A DNA stretch of 64,000 nt from Lactobacillus corticis (GCF_018327645.1 NZ_BMAY01000006.1:1-64000), one strand, 5' to 3'. Shown: positions 1-9,604, counted from the first letter of the stretch. Notes: generated by a model not told the origin, from the letters alone. Translations and numbers: made by a program.

Positions 1-9
1 TGGTAACAG

Positions 10-52
10 AAAAAGATCCATATAGTATCTAAACTAATACTATACGGATCTT
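10..52 (-). terminator. Intrinsic terminator of the mre operon
   Basis: On the minus strand a long stem with arms AAGATCC and GGATCTT plus an inner TATAGTAT/ATACTATA pairing is followed by a T run. It lies about 50 bases after the mreD stop and closes the mreB-mreC-mreD transcript. Confidence 0.8.
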
Positions 53-103
53 CAATTCAAGCTCATATCAACCCTTATCAACAGGATTTGACAAAGAGCC
101 TTT

Positions 104-643
104 TTAATAGCGATATGACCGCAAATCATTTCTAAATGGATAGTCCCTAACCAGGATGAACCAAATCCAGTAAGTTAAAACAGCAACAATTAAAGTCACA
201 ATTAAATTTCCTACTAGATTTACCAATAAACTATGAACACTCACAACCGCCAGTTTCATGAAGTTGAGGATCAACCAAATGTAAGCAGTTAGTGCACTAG
301 TTCCAACCAATAAGACTAACAAACGAGTAATAAACAATTCTGGCAACCACCTGGCGATTTTTTGACAAGCCCAAATGGCTAATGGGAAAAAGACCGCATA
401 AATGCCAATGATCCCCCAGAAATACAAGTCGGCGATAATTCCGGCCCCTAGGCCTAGCCAGATTTCTTGAGAATTGTATTCATCCATTAGTCCAATCAGC
501 ATAATTCCGATTGGCATTATAAAAATCGGTGCCTGAATTTTTCCTGAGGTTAGATATGCACCCAGATAAGTTGAAGCCAGGCCGTCAGCTACCATCGCTA
601 AATACAAGGCAATTGCTAAGGCCCATTCTCTTAAATAGCGCAT
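104..643 (-). CDS. mreD: Rod shape-determining protein MreD
   Basis: A small hydrophobic integral membrane protein of 179 aa with about five predicted membrane segments, as expected for MreD, which joins MreB and MreC in the elongasome that directs lateral wall synthesis. Assignment rests mainly on its place as the last gene of mreB-mreC-mreD, its size and its hydrophobic profile, because MreD sequences are poorly conserved. Its ATG overlaps the mreC stop codon (ATGA), so translation is probably coupled. A strong terminator follows. Confidence 0.9.
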   Translation of the reverse strand: MRYLREWALAIALYLAMVADGLASTYLGAYLTSGKIQAPIFIMPIGIMLIGLMDEYNSQEIWLGLGAGIIADLYFWGIIGIYAVFFPLAIWACQKIARWLPELFITRLLVLLVGTSALTAYIWLILNFMKLAVVSVHSLLVNLVGNLIVTLIVAVLTYWIWFILVRDYPFRNDLRSYRY

Positions 644-1491
644 CAGCTCACCTTTCTCTCAATCACAGTAACAATGGTTGGATTATCGAGGTTGCCTGCT
701 GGATTGATCCGAATCACGTCAGATAAACCATATGAGTCTTTAGTCGTTGTCGAAACGGTCCCAACCAGTAAGCCTTTAGGTGAATTGCCACCCATTCCAC
801 TAGTATAAACTTTCGTTCCCTTGGTCAACTTACGGCTATCAACCACTTGGGTGAAGGATAATTGACTTGAAGAATCAACTGAGATAATGCCGTGGACGGT
901 TTTGCCATTTTTGGCAGTGGCTTCAACGGCAAAGCGGTTAGCTGAAGTATCACTGGTGGTAATTAATTCAACCTTACTCGTGGCCGCATTAACTTCCACA
1001 ATTCTACCGATTACGCCGCCACCTGACATTACTGCCATATTCTTCTTAATCCCAGAAGTTTTGCCTTTATTGATGACCAATAAATCAGACCAGGTGTCAG
1101 TTGACCTTGAAATAACTGATGCCGTCACTTGTGAATAGTTCGTTAAGGTCTGCTTTAACTTCAGCGTGCTCTTCAACTCTTTATTTTCTGCTTGCAAAGC
1201 CTTATTTTCTGCTTGCGTTTGGCCAAGTTCATCCACTTCTTTTTTCAAGCGATTATTTTCTTCTTGAACCTTTAACAAATCAGAAACGCTGGTCGCTCCA
1301 TTTGAGATCAGCTTCAATGGGAAATTAATAATATTGGCACCAACACTCACGACATCATTGCCGAAACTTTGAATTACCAGTGGATTATTTCTGCGCTTCC
1401 GTAAAGCGGTAGTTCCGGCTAAAACGATTAGTACCAGCAAAATTACGACAAAAGTCGTTAGGAGTTTTTTGTTTTCGAGAAATTTCTTCAT
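643..1491 (-). CDS. mreC: Rod shape-determining protein MreC
   Basis: About 282 aa. It has a short cytoplasmic N-terminus (MKKFLENKK), one membrane anchor at about residues 10-30, a coiled coil at about 65-115 rich in E, K and Q, and an extracellular beta-rich MreC domain to the end with the family motif MSGGGVIGRIVEV. It should bridge cytoplasmic MreB and the periplasmic wall synthases. I prefer the ATG at 1491, about 10 bases after AGGA, over a TTG two codons upstream. It is the middle gene of mreBCD, with a hairpin between it and mreB. Confidence 0.95.
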   Translation of the reverse strand: MKKFLENKKLLTTFVVILLVLIVLAGTTALRKRRNNPLVIQSFGNDVVSVGANIINFPLKLISNGATSVSDLLKVQEENNRLKKEVDELGQTQAENKALQAENKELKSTLKLKQTLTNYSQVTASVISRSTDTWSDLLVINKGKTSGIKKNMAVMSGGGVIGRIVEVNAATSKVELITTSDTSANRFAVEATAKNGKTVHGIISVDSSSQLSFTQVVDSRKLTKGTKVYTSGMGGNSPKGLLVGTVSTTTKDSYGLSDVIRINPAGNLDNPTIVTVIERKVS

Positions 1492-1507
1492 ACACAACCA
1501 ATCCTAA

Positions 1508-1534
1508 ATAAAAACCGGCCCTTGCAGCCGGCTT
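1508..1534 (-). terminator. Hairpin with T-tract between mreB and mreC (likely partial terminator)
   Basis: Just after the mreB stop the minus strand has GCCGG, a short loop, CCGGC, then TTTTTATTT. It looks like a weak intrinsic terminator or an RNA processing hairpin that would lower mreC and mreD expression relative to mreB. Confidence 0.55.
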
Positions 1535-1539
1535 TCTTG

Positions 1540-2544
1540 CTATTTGCGACTTCTACGCATAACTTCGATGTTCTTAAGTGATTCACCAGTTCCGATGGCA
1601 ACACAGTCGAGCGGATCTTGTGCAATGAAGACAGGAACTTTGGTTGCTTCTGCAATGACGTCAGGCAAGTTCTTAAGGAGAGCTCCACCACCAGTCAAAA
1701 CGATACCGTGGTCAATAACATCAGCTGCAATTTCAGGAGATGTTTGTTCAAGGGTTTCTTTGATCGCAACAATAATGTCTTGAACAACATCTTGAATAGC
1801 AGAAGCGACATCAACAGCTTCGACTTGGATCGACTTTGGCAATCCCGTTACTAAATCGCGGCCACGAATACTCATGGCTTCAATTTCTTTAGCTTTTTCA
1901 ATTGATGCTGAACCAATTTGAATCTTAATGTCTTCAGCAGTCCGTTCACCAATCAACAAGTTAAACTTAGAGTGAATGTAGTTAATGATTGCTGAATTAA
2001 ACTTGTCACCGGCTTGACGAATTGAAGTAGATGAAACGATACCGCCTAGAGAAATCGTCGCTACATCCGTCGTTCCCCCACCGATATCAACAACCATTGA
2101 ACCGGTTGGGTCCATAACTGGTAATCCAGCACCAATTGCTGCTGCAAAAGGTTCTTCAATTACAAAGGCTTCACGAGCCCCAGCAACCCGGGCTGCATCG
2201 ATAACTGCCCGTTTTTCAACTTCTGTGACTCCTGACGGAACACAGATCATAACAGATGGTTTTGAATTGCCATTAGTCTTTTCCATGAAGTACTTCAGCA
2301 TGGCAGCAGTCGTGTCATAATCTGCAATAACCCCATCCTTCATTGGACGAATGGCAACAATTGAACCAGGGGTACGACCAATCATTTCCTTAGCTTCTGA
2401 ACCAACGGCGATAACTTCACCGGTTTGCGTATTTTTAGCTACTACTGATGGTTCACGGAGGACAATACCTTTGCCTTCCATGTAGACCAAAGTATTAGCC
2501 GTACCCAGGTCAATCCCGATATTTTTTGATCCTAATCCAAACAC
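1540..2544 (-). CDS. mreB: Rod shape-determining protein MreB (actin-like)
   Basis: 334 aa actin-like ATPase. The phosphate-1 motif [10 protein letters not shown] is at the N-terminus, phosphate-2 [12 protein letters not shown] is near residue 160, and the adenosine motif VLTGGGALL is near 285. It forms membrane-associated filaments that organise lateral peptidoglycan synthesis. The start is GTG, 6 bases after AAGGAGAG. It heads the mreBCD operon. A second paralogue lies at 34117-35106 beside rodA; this copy is the one in the canonical operon. Confidence 0.97.
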   Translation of the reverse strand: MFGLGSKNIGIDLGTANTLVYMEGKGIVLREPSVVAKNTQTGEVIAVGSEAKEMIGRTPGSIVAIRPMKDGVIADYDTTAAMLKYFMEKTNGNSKPSVMICVPSGVTEVEKRAVIDAARVAGAREAFVIEEPFAAAIGAGLPVMDPTGSMVVDIGGGTTDVATISLGGIVSSTSIRQAGDKFNSAIINYIHSKFNLLIGERTAEDIKIQIGSASIEKAKEIEAMSIRGRDLVTGLPKSIQVEAVDVASAIQDVVQDIIVAIKETLEQTSPEIAADVIDHGIVLTGGGALLKNLPDVIAEATKVPVFIAQDPLDCVAIGTGESLKNIEVMRRSRK

Positions 2545-2584
2545 GAAAATCTCTCCTTATGTTGCGGTCTCTAAATCTTGAATT

Positions 2585-2593
2585 ATTATAGCA
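2585..2593 (-). promoter_or_regulatory. Extended -10 promoter of mreB
   Basis: On the minus strand TGCTATAAT forms an extended -10 element about 40 bases before the mreB GTG. No good -35 hexamer is visible, which is usual for extended -10 promoters. Confidence 0.6.
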
Positions 2594-2644
2594 TATTTGA
2601 GAAAAATATTTGTTATTCCTTCTAATTTAAAGGAAACTTTACCA

Positions 2645-3280
2645 TCAAATGCACTCTAAGTAGCCTGCTTCGACCATACTTAGAAAGCGCCCCTTCCCCA
2701 CAATAAAGTGGTCAACCAAATCAATTTCCATTGATTGTGCGGCAGCCATTAATTGTTTACTAGTATTTACATCAGCTTTTGAGGGGGTTAAACGACCGCT
2801 AGGGTGATTATGACAAATAAAAACTCCGCCAGCACCGTAAATTAAAGCCCAACGCATCACGTCTCGGGGATGGACCATCGTTCGATCTAAGGTTCCCCGC
2901 GAAATTTGTTTTTCTGCCACAATCTGAGCTGCATTATTCACATAAAGTGCCCAAAATTCCTCTTGTTTTAAATTTCCTAACCGATTGGCCCAATACTGTC
3001 CGACAGCTTGGTGATCAGGAAAAGTTTGAGGCAATTCACTATAGTTTGCCCGAATCCGATCAAACAAGCCTTCTGCTGCCGTTGCCAGTTCAGCTGAGGC
3101 TTGGGGCCCTTTAAGAAACTGGACAAAATCGCTTAATCCCTTGATCTGATTTTTTCGGAAAAAATTCGGCAAATCTGCCAGCTGGTCTACTCCAGCTTGC
3201 TCCAGCGCAACAATTAACTGCTCTAATAATTCAAAGTCGGAACGAATAAGCTGATGCTTATCATAATTAATATATTCCAT
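2645..3280 (-). CDS. radC: DNA repair protein RadC, JAMM-domain protein
   Basis: 211 aa. The N-terminal half is a helix-hairpin-helix-like region and the C-terminal half carries the JAB/MPN metalloprotease-like motif HNHPSGRLTPSKAD, with upstream Glu in VAEKQ. RadC family members are widespread, but their biochemical role is unsettled and the DNA repair label is historical. It sits between a HAD phosphatase and mreB on the same strand, a neighbourhood (radC-mreB) common in Firmicutes. A GGAGGG ribosome binding site precedes the ATG. Confidence 0.92.
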   Translation of the reverse strand: MEYINYDKHQLIRSDFELLEQLIVALEQAGVDQLADLPNFFRKNQIKGLSDFVQFLKGPQASAELATAAEGLFDRIRANYSELPQTFPDHQAVGQYWANRLGNLKQEEFWALYVNNAAQIVAEKQISRGTLDRTMVHPRDVMRWALIYGAGGVFICHNHPSGRLTPSKADVNTSKQLMAAAQSMEIDLVDHFIVGKGRFLSMVEAGYLECI

Positions 3281-3329
3281 TAAAATCCCTCCTTTTATTA
3301 AATACGCAAAAAGCAGGGATTTTTCACGG

Positions 3330-4013
3330 TTATTTTATTTTGCTTAAAAACTCGTTGAAGTTAGCAACTACCATTGTAGCCTTTTCTTTATCAATTGTCG
3401 TTGCAGGCAGCAAGTCAGGAATCATCACTACTTTGAGTCCAGCTGCATGAGCCGCCGCTACACCAGTTGATGAATCTTCAAACACCAATAATTCGTCTTT
3501 TGCCAAACCCATTTTTTGACTGGCAGCAAGGTAAATATCCGGGGCAGGTTTAGGTTTAATGTGACCTTTTTCAACGTCTTTCCAACTTAAGTAAAAGCTA
3601 AAATAGTTGCGGATCCCCGTTGCCCACAGGACATGTTGAACAACGTCATCATAATTGCTTGACGCAATTGCCAGCTCTAAGCCCATATTTTGAAACTGAT
3701 CTAAAGCCCGTTGGACCCCTGGCTGCAATTTGAGCTTGCCTTGATCAGTCCATTCCCATACCAGGTCATCGGTTCGTTTGATAAAACGGTCTCGATCCTC
3801 AACCGACTTGAAGTACTTATGATAAAAGGCCTGCATATCTTCAACCGTGGCACCGGTCAGTTTTAAGTAGGCATCATGCGGAACGCCTAGGTTAAATTCA
3901 TCAGAGGCCTGAATGTTAGCATCCCAATATAATTTTTCAGAATTGACTAACAAGCCGTCCATATCAAAAATTACGCCCTTGATTTCTGTGGTAATACCAG
4001 CTACGCGCATCAC
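3330..4013 (-). CDS. HAD-superfamily hydrolase, beta-phosphoglucomutase-like
   Basis: 227 aa. Motif I is DMDGLLVNSE (nucleophile and acid/base Asp), followed by an alpha-helical cap of the subfamily I type, motif II (AIASSN), the motif III Lys region (KPKPAPDIY) and motif IV VFEDSSTGV. It should act on a small phosphorylated metabolite such as a sugar phosphate; the substrate cannot be told. The GTG start (or an ATG one codon on) overlaps the folC stop, so it is translationally coupled to folC. Confidence 0.88.
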   Translation of the reverse strand: MMRVAGITTEIKGVIFDMDGLLVNSEKLYWDANIQASDEFNLGVPHDAYLKLTGATVEDMQAFYHKYFKSVEDRDRFIKRTDDLVWEWTDQGKLKLQPGVQRALDQFQNMGLELAIASSNYDDVVQHVLWATGIRNYFSFYLSWKDVEKGHIKPKPAPDIYLAASQKMGLAKDELLVFEDSSTGVAAAHAAGLKVVMIPDLLPATTIDKEKATMVVANFNEFLSKIK

Positions 4014-5260
4014 GATTCCTCCATCTGCAAGATTTGGCTAACCAAGTAAAACGACCCGGTTACGAGTAAAATATCTTCGTCTTGACTAATTGCCTGCAAG
4101 TGGCGAAAAGCAGCCTCAGGATTAGCCATAAAAGGATAAGCTGGGGGAAAATCCTCCTGACCAGCAGCACGGGGATAATCAATTTGGGTCAGCGTTATTT
4201 GGTCGCTCGGTTTGAACAAGTCAAAGACTTGCTTAATGTCCTTATCTTTCATCATACCAATTAACACCCTTACTTGACCACCACGCACTTTCTGCTGCTG
4301 ATGGACATAAGATAGCAGATTGCTAATTGCTTGCTGGTTGTGAGCACCATCCAAGATGATCATTGGCCGCTTTTGCAAAATTTGATATCTTCCTGGAATC
4401 TTGGTGGAATTGATAGTCTTCTCAACAACTGCTGGTGCTAAAGCCAGCCCCAATAAATTCAATACTTGGACTGCAATCGCCATATCGTAGGTTTCAACCA
4501 AAGGTCGCTGTTTAAAGCAATAACGGATTCCGCCAACCTCGGCGACACTGAAGTGATCGGTAACTGACGCCTTAAAGGCTTCAGTTAACTCAAAGACCGG
4601 ACTATTCATTGCCTTTGCCCGATCTAAAACTATCGGACGAACGGCTTGGGGGATTTTACCTAAAACCACTGGTCTTTCTGACTTGATGATGCCGCTTTTT
4701 TCTTTGGCAATATCGCTCAAACCCGGTCCAATTATTTTTTCATGATCCAGACTGATCGTCGTAATAACACTTACTTCTGGAACGATGACGTTGGTCTTAT
4801 CATGCGTACCGCCAATTCCGACTTCAATCACAGCATAATCGCACCGCATTTTTTTGAAAAAATAGAAGGCCATGGCTGTTTCGTATTCAAAAATCACCAA
4901 GTTGAATTCTGGATCAGTCTTTTGGATTTGTTCAACCGCAGCCGTCACCTTATTTGCAGCTTGAATCAGTTCTTCATCACTAATATTGTGGCCATTAAGT
5001 TGAATCCGTTCGTTAAATTCTTTGATATAGGGCGACACAAAAAGGCCAGTCTTTTGACCGGCCTTTTGTAAGAGTTCGCTAATGTAGTAAGAGGTCGAGC
5101 CTTTACCATTGGTCCCAGTAACATGGACAGTTTTGACCTGTCTTTCTGGGTGCCCCATAACTGCCAGCACACGTTTTATATACGATAAATCGCTTTTGCG
5201 GTGAATCCGCGGCAAAGCATATAAGTAGCTGATAACAGCTTTTGCAGTTTTAAAGTTCAC
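4010..5260 (-). CDS. folC: Folylpolyglutamate synthase / dihydrofolate synthase
   Basis: 416 aa Mur ligase-type ATP-grasping enzyme that adds glutamates to folates. Visible are the P-loop VTGTNGKGSTS at about residue 48, the magnesium-site region SLDHEKIIG, and DGAHN at about 305, which starts the C-terminal glutamate ligase domain. The start is GTG one base after the valS stop, so it is co-expressed with valS. The valS-folC pair is standard in lactobacilli and bacilli. Confidence 0.95.
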   Translation of the reverse strand: MNFKTAKAVISYLYALPRIHRKSDLSYIKRVLAVMGHPERQVKTVHVTGTNGKGSTSYYISELLQKAGQKTGLFVSPYIKEFNERIQLNGHNISDEELIQAANKVTAAVEQIQKTDPEFNLVIFEYETAMAFYFFKKMRCDYAVIEVGIGGTHDKTNVIVPEVSVITTISLDHEKIIGPGLSDIAKEKSGIIKSERPVVLGKIPQAVRPIVLDRAKAMNSPVFELTEAFKASVTDHFSVAEVGGIRYCFKQRPLVETYDMAIAVQVLNLLGLALAPAVVEKTINSTKIPGRYQILQKRPMIILDGAHNQQAISNLLSYVHQQQKVRGGQVRVLIGMMKDKDIKQVFDLFKPSDQITLTQIDYPRAAGQEDFPPAYPFMANPEAAFRHLQAISQDEDILLVTGSFYLVSQILQMEES

Positions 5261-5261
5261 T

Positions 5262-7901
5262 CTATTTGCTTTCTTTCAATTCTTGAATTCTTTCTCGAAC
5301 GCCTGCTAATTGACTTTCGTAGTCAGCTTGCTTGGCCTTTTCTTTTTCAACCACAGCTTGTGGAGCGTGTTCGGTAAAGCCTTTGTTGGCAAGCTTCTTC
5401 TTTGCTCGTTCAACTTCGCCTACTAAACGATCAGCTTCTTTTTCCATTTTGGCAATTTCATCATCAACATTAACCAATTCAGTAAGTGGAACAAAGATTT
5501 GCGCACCGGAAATTACCGCCGTTTTGGCTAATTTTGGAGCGTCAATACTGGTTGAGACTTCAAGCTTCTTAGGATGCAGGAAGTTTTCAACGTATGATGC
5601 ATTGTCGGTTAAAATCCGCTTATCTGCTTCATTTTCAAGCTGAATCAGGATGTCAATCGAACTAGACATTGGTGCGTTAACTTCCATCCGGATATTCCGA
5701 ACTGCCTTGATAACGTCAATTAAGAAGGCCATTTCTTGGTCGGCAGCCTTATTCTCAAATTCAGGGTGAACTTCAGGATAAGCTGCAACCATTAAGCTCT
5801 TACCTTCATGAGGCATTGATAGCCATAATTTTTCTGTTACAAATGGCATAATTGGGTGCATCAAACGCAAGATTTGATCCAAAATCCAAGTCAAGTTGGC
5901 TTGTTTTTGGGCCTTCAATTCGGCGTCATCACCATTCAAAGCTACCTTAGAAATTTCAATGTACCAGTCACAGAAATCATTCCAAATGAAGTTGTACATT
6001 TCACGACCAGCTTCACCAAACTGGAATTCATCAAACAATCTGGTTACTTCACTAATAGTGTGATTCAGGCGGTCGAAGATCCATTTGTCAGCTAGGTCAA
6101 ATTTAGCCGTATCTGGCATTTGGGCAGGTGCAGCATCTTCAGGCAAGTTCATAATTACGAACCGGCTGGCATTCCAGAGCTTGTTAATAAAGTTCCAGGC
6201 CGAATCCATCTTGGTGTAGCTGAAACGCGTATCTTGACCAGGAGCAGTCCCGTTCAATAAGAACCAGCGCAAAGCATCGGCACCATATTTGTCAATTACG
6301 TCCATCGGGTCAATTCCGTTACCCAAGGACTTGCTCATCTTGCGCCCTTGTTCATCACGAATTAAGCCGTGCAAAACAACATTGTCAAATGGTTTTTCCT
6401 TAGTAAAGTGCAAACTTTGGAAAATCATCCGCGATACCCAGAAAAAGATGATGTCGTAGCCGGTAACTAAAGTATTGGTTGGGAAGTAACGCTTAAAGTC
6501 AGCCGCATTTTCATCTGGCCAGCCCAAGGTTGAAAATGGCCATAAGGCACTTGAGAACCAGGTGTCTAACACATCTTCATCCTGCTTCCAGTTTTCAGGA
6601 TCCTTTGGTGCTTCTTCACCAACGTACATTTCACCAGTTTCCTTGTTGTACCAAGCAGGAATCCGGTGACCCCACCACAACTGACGAGAAATAACCCAGT
6701 CATGGACATTTTCCATCCATTGATCGAAAGTTTGTTCGAATCTTTCAGGAACGAAGTTTACCTTGCCGTCTGTCTTTTGGTTAGCCAAAGCCTTTTCAGC
6801 TAATGGCTTCATCTTAACGAACCATTGAGTAGATAAACGTGGTTCAACTTGTACGCCGCTCCGTTCTGAGTGACCAACTGAGTGGACAATTGGTTCAACC
6901 TTGATTAAGTAGCCAGCTTCATCCAAGTCTTTTACCAATTGCTTACGGCAATCAAATCGATCCATGCCATTGTACTTGCCGCATTCTTCGTTCATCGTGC
7001 CGTCAGCGTTCATCACGTTAATCCGCTTAAGGTTGTGACGATTACCAACTTGGAAGTCGTTAGGGTCGTGAGCTGGCGTAATCTTTACCAAACCGGTACC
7101 AAATTCTGGATCAACGTGTTGGTCTTCAATAATTGGAATTCTCCGGCCAACTAGTGGCAAGATGAGTTCCTTGCCAACCAAGTCCTTGTAGCGTTCATCC
7201 CCAGGAGCAACAGCCACAGCCGTATCCCCAAACATGGTTTCCGGACGCGTAGTCGCAATCTCTACATAGCCATCACCATCAGCAAATGGATACTTAATAT
7301 GGTAGAAAGCACCTTGATCATCTTTATGAATAACTTCAATATCAGACAGGGCAGTTTCAAGCTTAGGGTCCCAGTTGATAATATATTCACCGCGGTAAAT
7401 CAAGCCTTCATTGTATAGTTGAACAAAGACTTTGCGAACCGCCTTTGACAGACCTTTGTCTAAAGTAAAGCGTTCCCGGCTGTAATCCAAAGACAAGCCC
7501 ATCTTAGCCCATTGGCTCTTGATGATGTTGGCATATTCGTCTTTCCAGTCCCAAACTTGCTTAACAAAGGCTTCACGCCCCATTTGGTGACGATCCTTGC
7601 CTTGTTTGCGGAGTTTAGCTTCAACCTTGGCTTGAGTTGCAATTCCGGCATGGTCCATCCCTGGCAAGTACAAAGTGTCATAGCCTTGCATCCGCTTAAA
7701 GCGAATCAAAGTATCTTGAATTGCCGTATCCCAAGCATGTCCCAAGTGAAGCTTCCCAGTTACATTTGGCGGCGGGATAACAATTGAATATGGGTGGGCC
7801 TTTTTATCACCTGAAGGCTTGAACAAATCTTCGTCAAGCCAAGTCTGGTAACGGCCCTCTTCTACGGCCTTGGGGTCGTATTTAGGTGCTAAGTCTGTCA
7901 T
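5262..7901 (-). CDS. valS: Valyl-tRNA synthetase
   Basis: 879 aa class I synthetase that charges tRNA-Val. The HIGH signature appears in KLHLGHAWD near residue 50 and KMSKS in [11 protein letters not shown] near 525. A CP1 editing domain lies between them ([15 protein letters not shown]), and a C-terminal coiled coil typical of ValRS ends the protein. The ATG follows GGAGGAATTTAA. Transcription should be controlled by the upstream T-box leader. folC and the HAD gene follow without a visible terminator. Confidence 0.98.
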   Translation of the reverse strand: MTDLAPKYDPKAVEEGRYQTWLDEDLFKPSGDKKAHPYSIVIPPPNVTGKLHLGHAWDTAIQDTLIRFKRMQGYDTLYLPGMDHAGIATQAKVEAKLRKQGKDRHQMGREAFVKQVWDWKDEYANIIKSQWAKMGLSLDYSRERFTLDKGLSKAVRKVFVQLYNEGLIYRGEYIINWDPKLETALSDIEVIHKDDQGAFYHIKYPFADGDGYVEIATTRPETMFGDTAVAVAPGDERYKDLVGKELILPLVGRRIPIIEDQHVDPEFGTGLVKITPAHDPNDFQVGNRHNLKRINVMNADGTMNEECGKYNGMDRFDCRKQLVKDLDEAGYLIKVEPIVHSVGHSERSGVQVEPRLSTQWFVKMKPLAEKALANQKTDGKVNFVPERFEQTFDQWMENVHDWVISRQLWWGHRIPAWYNKETGEMYVGEEAPKDPENWKQDEDVLDTWFSSALWPFSTLGWPDENAADFKRYFPTNTLVTGYDIIFFWVSRMIFQSLHFTKEKPFDNVVLHGLIRDEQGRKMSKSLGNGIDPMDVIDKYGADALRWFLLNGTAPGQDTRFSYTKMDSAWNFINKLWNASRFVIMNLPEDAAPAQMPDTAKFDLADKWIFDRLNHTISEVTRLFDEFQFGEAGREMYNFIWNDFCDWYIEISKVALNGDDAELKAQKQANLTWILDQILRLMHPIMPFVTEKLWLSMPHEGKSLMVAAYPEVHPEFENKAADQEMAFLIDVIKAVRNIRMEVNAPMSSSIDILIQLENEADKRILTDNASYVENFLHPKKLEVSTSIDAPKLAKTAVISGAQIFVPLTELVNVDDEIAKMEKEADRLVGEVERAKKKLANKGFTEHAPQAVVEKEKAKQADYESQLAGVRERIQELKESK

Positions 7902-7914
7902 TTAAATTCCTCCA

Positions 7915-8137
7915 ATAAAAAAGTCCTAGACAAGTTGTCTAGGACGATCTAATAACCGCGGTACCACCTACGTTAAGCAGAAAAACTGCTTCTCTTATAA
8001 GCGATAACGGTGCTGAAGTGTCCGGATTAACCTACTTGATTCAGTTAATCAGCTACCAAGCTACAAATCAACTTTCAGCCTCTCAGCAATATGGCCTTTC
8101 TCTGTTAATAAAGTCGATACCTCTTGATCGTTGCTTT
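7915..8137 (-). promoter_or_regulatory. T-box leader of valS (tRNA-Val riboswitch)
   Basis: The minus-strand leader contains the conserved T-box AGGTGGTACCGCGGTT at 7954-7969, which pairs with the free acceptor end of uncharged tRNA. A terminator stem GTCCTAGACA/TGTCTAGGAC at 7923-7945 is followed by a T run and then the valS ribosome binding site. The stem I region holds CTGAGAGG and GGCTGAAAG elements. GTA codons at 8062-8064 and 8054-8056 are candidate Val specifiers. Uncharged tRNA-Val should favour the antiterminator and raise valS. Confidence 0.9.
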
Positions 8138-8143
8138 GCTATG

Positions 8144-8172
8144 ATTATGACACACCAGAAGACTGAGTGCAA
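8144..8172 (-). promoter_or_regulatory. Promoter of the valS T-box transcript
   Basis: Minus-strand TTGCAC, a 17-base spacer and CATAAT. The predicted start is near 8137, giving a leader of about 235 bases before valS. Confidence 0.75.
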
Positions 8173-8231
8173 GGGATTTAGCCACCAAAAAGTCGCTATA
8201 ACCCCTACACCATACCTATTTTTTAAAAAAG

Positions 8232-8268
8232 TTAAAGAGGACAACTCCCATTAAGCTGTCCTCTTTAT
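8232..8268 (-). terminator. Intrinsic terminator of the short Rgg-box transcript
   Basis: Perfect 10-bp arms AAAGAGGACA/TGTCCTCTTT are followed on the minus strand by AACTTTTTT. No annotated gene lies just upstream, so this terminator is best explained as the end of the short transcript starting near 8532. Confidence 0.8.
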
Positions 8269-8334
8269 TAGCCAGTAACTCTTGTATTTAAAGGCAGATA
8301 TTAAATAAGGTAGTATCTACTAGGTACTTTTTGT

Positions 8335-8402
8335 CTACTTACAAGTTATAACTATTACTCCCATGATAGCTTCATAACCTGCAAGGGCTACTTTACACTC
8401 AT
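8335..8402 (-). pseudogene. Candidate short hydrophobic peptide (SHP-like pheromone) gene, frameshifted
   Basis: After GGAGGA, minus-strand ATG AGT GTA AAG TAG gives only MSVK. If one A were restored in the AAA run, the frame would continue for 22 codons and end in IMGVIVITCK. That is the length and hydrophobic character of SHP pheromone precursors that work with Rgg regulators. It lies in a roughly 300-base unit with its own Rgg-type promoter and terminator, next to the rgg gene. The frameshift could be a true mutation, a sequencing error or a coincidence. The existence of the transcript is better supported than the peptide. Confidence 0.4.
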
Positions 8403-8538
8403 TCCTATCTCGACTCCTCCGAAACCGTCGAAATATTCTCTTAAGACATCAAATCCTATTTATCGTGCGTAAAAACGCTCTATTAGATCCAGACACCTTA
8501 TTTAATGCTCAAGCAACCCATTTTGCTCTTGCCATAAT

Positions 8539-8589
8539 AATATAGCTTTAGTTTTGAAAAGTTTTAAGCAATCGTCATATTTGACTATT
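8539..8589 (-). promoter_or_regulatory. Rgg-type box and promoter P3 (short transcript)
   Basis: Minus strand: TCAAATATGA (8575-8584, one mismatch to the palindrome TCATATATGA), 7 bases, TTAAAA (8562-8567), 17 bases, TATATT (8539-8544). The AATAG flank of the box overlaps the stop codon of the regulator gene. The geometry is base-for-base that of the adhesin and regulator promoters, so this should drive a regulator-controlled short RNA starting near 8532. Confidence 0.75.
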
Positions 8590-9442
8590 TTTCCTTTAGA
8601 TCTTCAATTAATGAGCCATACCCAATTTCCTTAACTATTTCACTAATGTGATTCACCAGGGATAAATTGCCATCAAATAAGGCTTTATAATAAACACCCA
8701 TTATTTTATAAAAACCGATCGCGGGCTCAACCGGCAAATCATTCTTCAGAAATTCAATTGCTTGACAAATTGTTGAGTGAACCGATTTTCGTTCTTCTTT
8801 ACTGGCATGGTAGGCACAATTCAAAAAGTTAACTGCAATCAAAGCCACATATTGCAAGGTAAATTCATCATATTCCGGGTTGGCAACAAAATGTTCTAGA
8901 GCATTGCGAACTAATGGGGCTGCTTCTTCAATTTCATAGATGATAATCGAATTGCAAAAAGTTTGATATGACCCGCGATTCCAATTATCTTCCAGGATTA
9001 TCTTTTTAATCTTATTCTTAACGCCATCAGGAACTTGTTCGGGTGAATGATTGATCCAAGCATAAGCTAAAGTTATTCTTAGTTCCAGCCAAGAAGGCGA
9101 TCCTTCAGGTCGCGTCTTTAATTCTTTTGAAATCTCATCAAGACGTTTGAGATTCTTGGTATATTGCGCAATTGAAATTTCGGTAGCAATCTGCAAGTCA
9201 GGTTCAACTGAGCTTTGATTTACTAAGCGGTCAAAAAATTTTCCAACATCAAAATGATGCGAAACCAGCAAATTAACTAAAGCGTCAGCATTAATGCGAT
9301 TATCCCCTCTTTCAACTTTTGAATAATAAGATTCACTAATCACACCTGCAGCCATTTGAGACTGAGTCAAACCATAAGCCTTCCTCATTTGCTTTAACGC
9401 TTCGCCAATAGGTGCAGTATTAGAGTGATTTAATTTGTTCAT
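8585..9442 (-). CDS. Rgg/GadR/MutR family transcriptional regulator (RRNPP-type)
   Basis: 285 aa. The N-terminal XRE-type helix-turn-helix at about residues 13-70 (GEALKQMRKAYGLTQSQMAAG, SYYSKVERGDNRI) has the typical Rgg SxYSKxERG core. The rest is all-helical, consistent with the tetratricopeptide-like peptide-binding domain of Rgg proteins. Members often bind exported short peptides and activate promoters from a box just upstream of -35. It lies downstream of the SEC10-type adhesin on the same strand but has its own promoter carrying the shared box, so it probably regulates itself. The peptide ligand is not certain. Confidence 0.85.
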   Translation of the reverse strand: MNKLNHSNTAPIGEALKQMRKAYGLTQSQMAAGVISESYYSKVERGDNRINADALVNLLVSHHFDVGKFFDRLVNQSSVEPDLQIATEISIAQYTKNLKRLDEISKELKTRPEGSPSWLELRITLAYAWINHSPEQVPDGVKNKIKKIILEDNWNRGSYQTFCNSIIIYEIEEAAPLVRNALEHFVANPEYDEFTLQYVALIAVNFLNCAYHASKEERKSVHSTICQAIEFLKNDLPVEPAIGFYKIMGVYYKALFDGNLSLVNHISEIVKEIGYGSLIEDLKEK

Positions 9443-9539
9443 ACGGCTTTATACCTAATAATAACTTCCTACATTTTTTTCTAAAGCATGTTTTCATGCT
9501 TTAATCCATTCATCAGCTCTTTTACAAAGCGCTATGATC

Positions 9540-9590
9540 AATATAAATAACAATAAATACGGTCTCAAATGATCTTCATATATGACTATT
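9540..9590 (-). promoter_or_regulatory. Rgg-type box and promoter P2 (regulator gene)
   Basis: Minus strand: AATAG flank, palindrome TCATATATGA (9576-9585), 7 bases, TTGAGA (9563-9568), 17 bases, TATATT (9540-9545). The predicted start is near 9533, with a roughly 90-base leader that contains an 8-bp hairpin AAAGCATG/CATGCTTT at 9483-9502. The layout suggests autoregulation. Confidence 0.8.
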
Positions 9591-9604
9591 TTTTATTTAC
9601 AAAA

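Noticed and set aside
8018-8254. Plus-strand reading frame of 78 codons
   Set aside because: It lies over the valS T-box leader and promoter on the other strand and has no ribosome binding site or recognisable protein.
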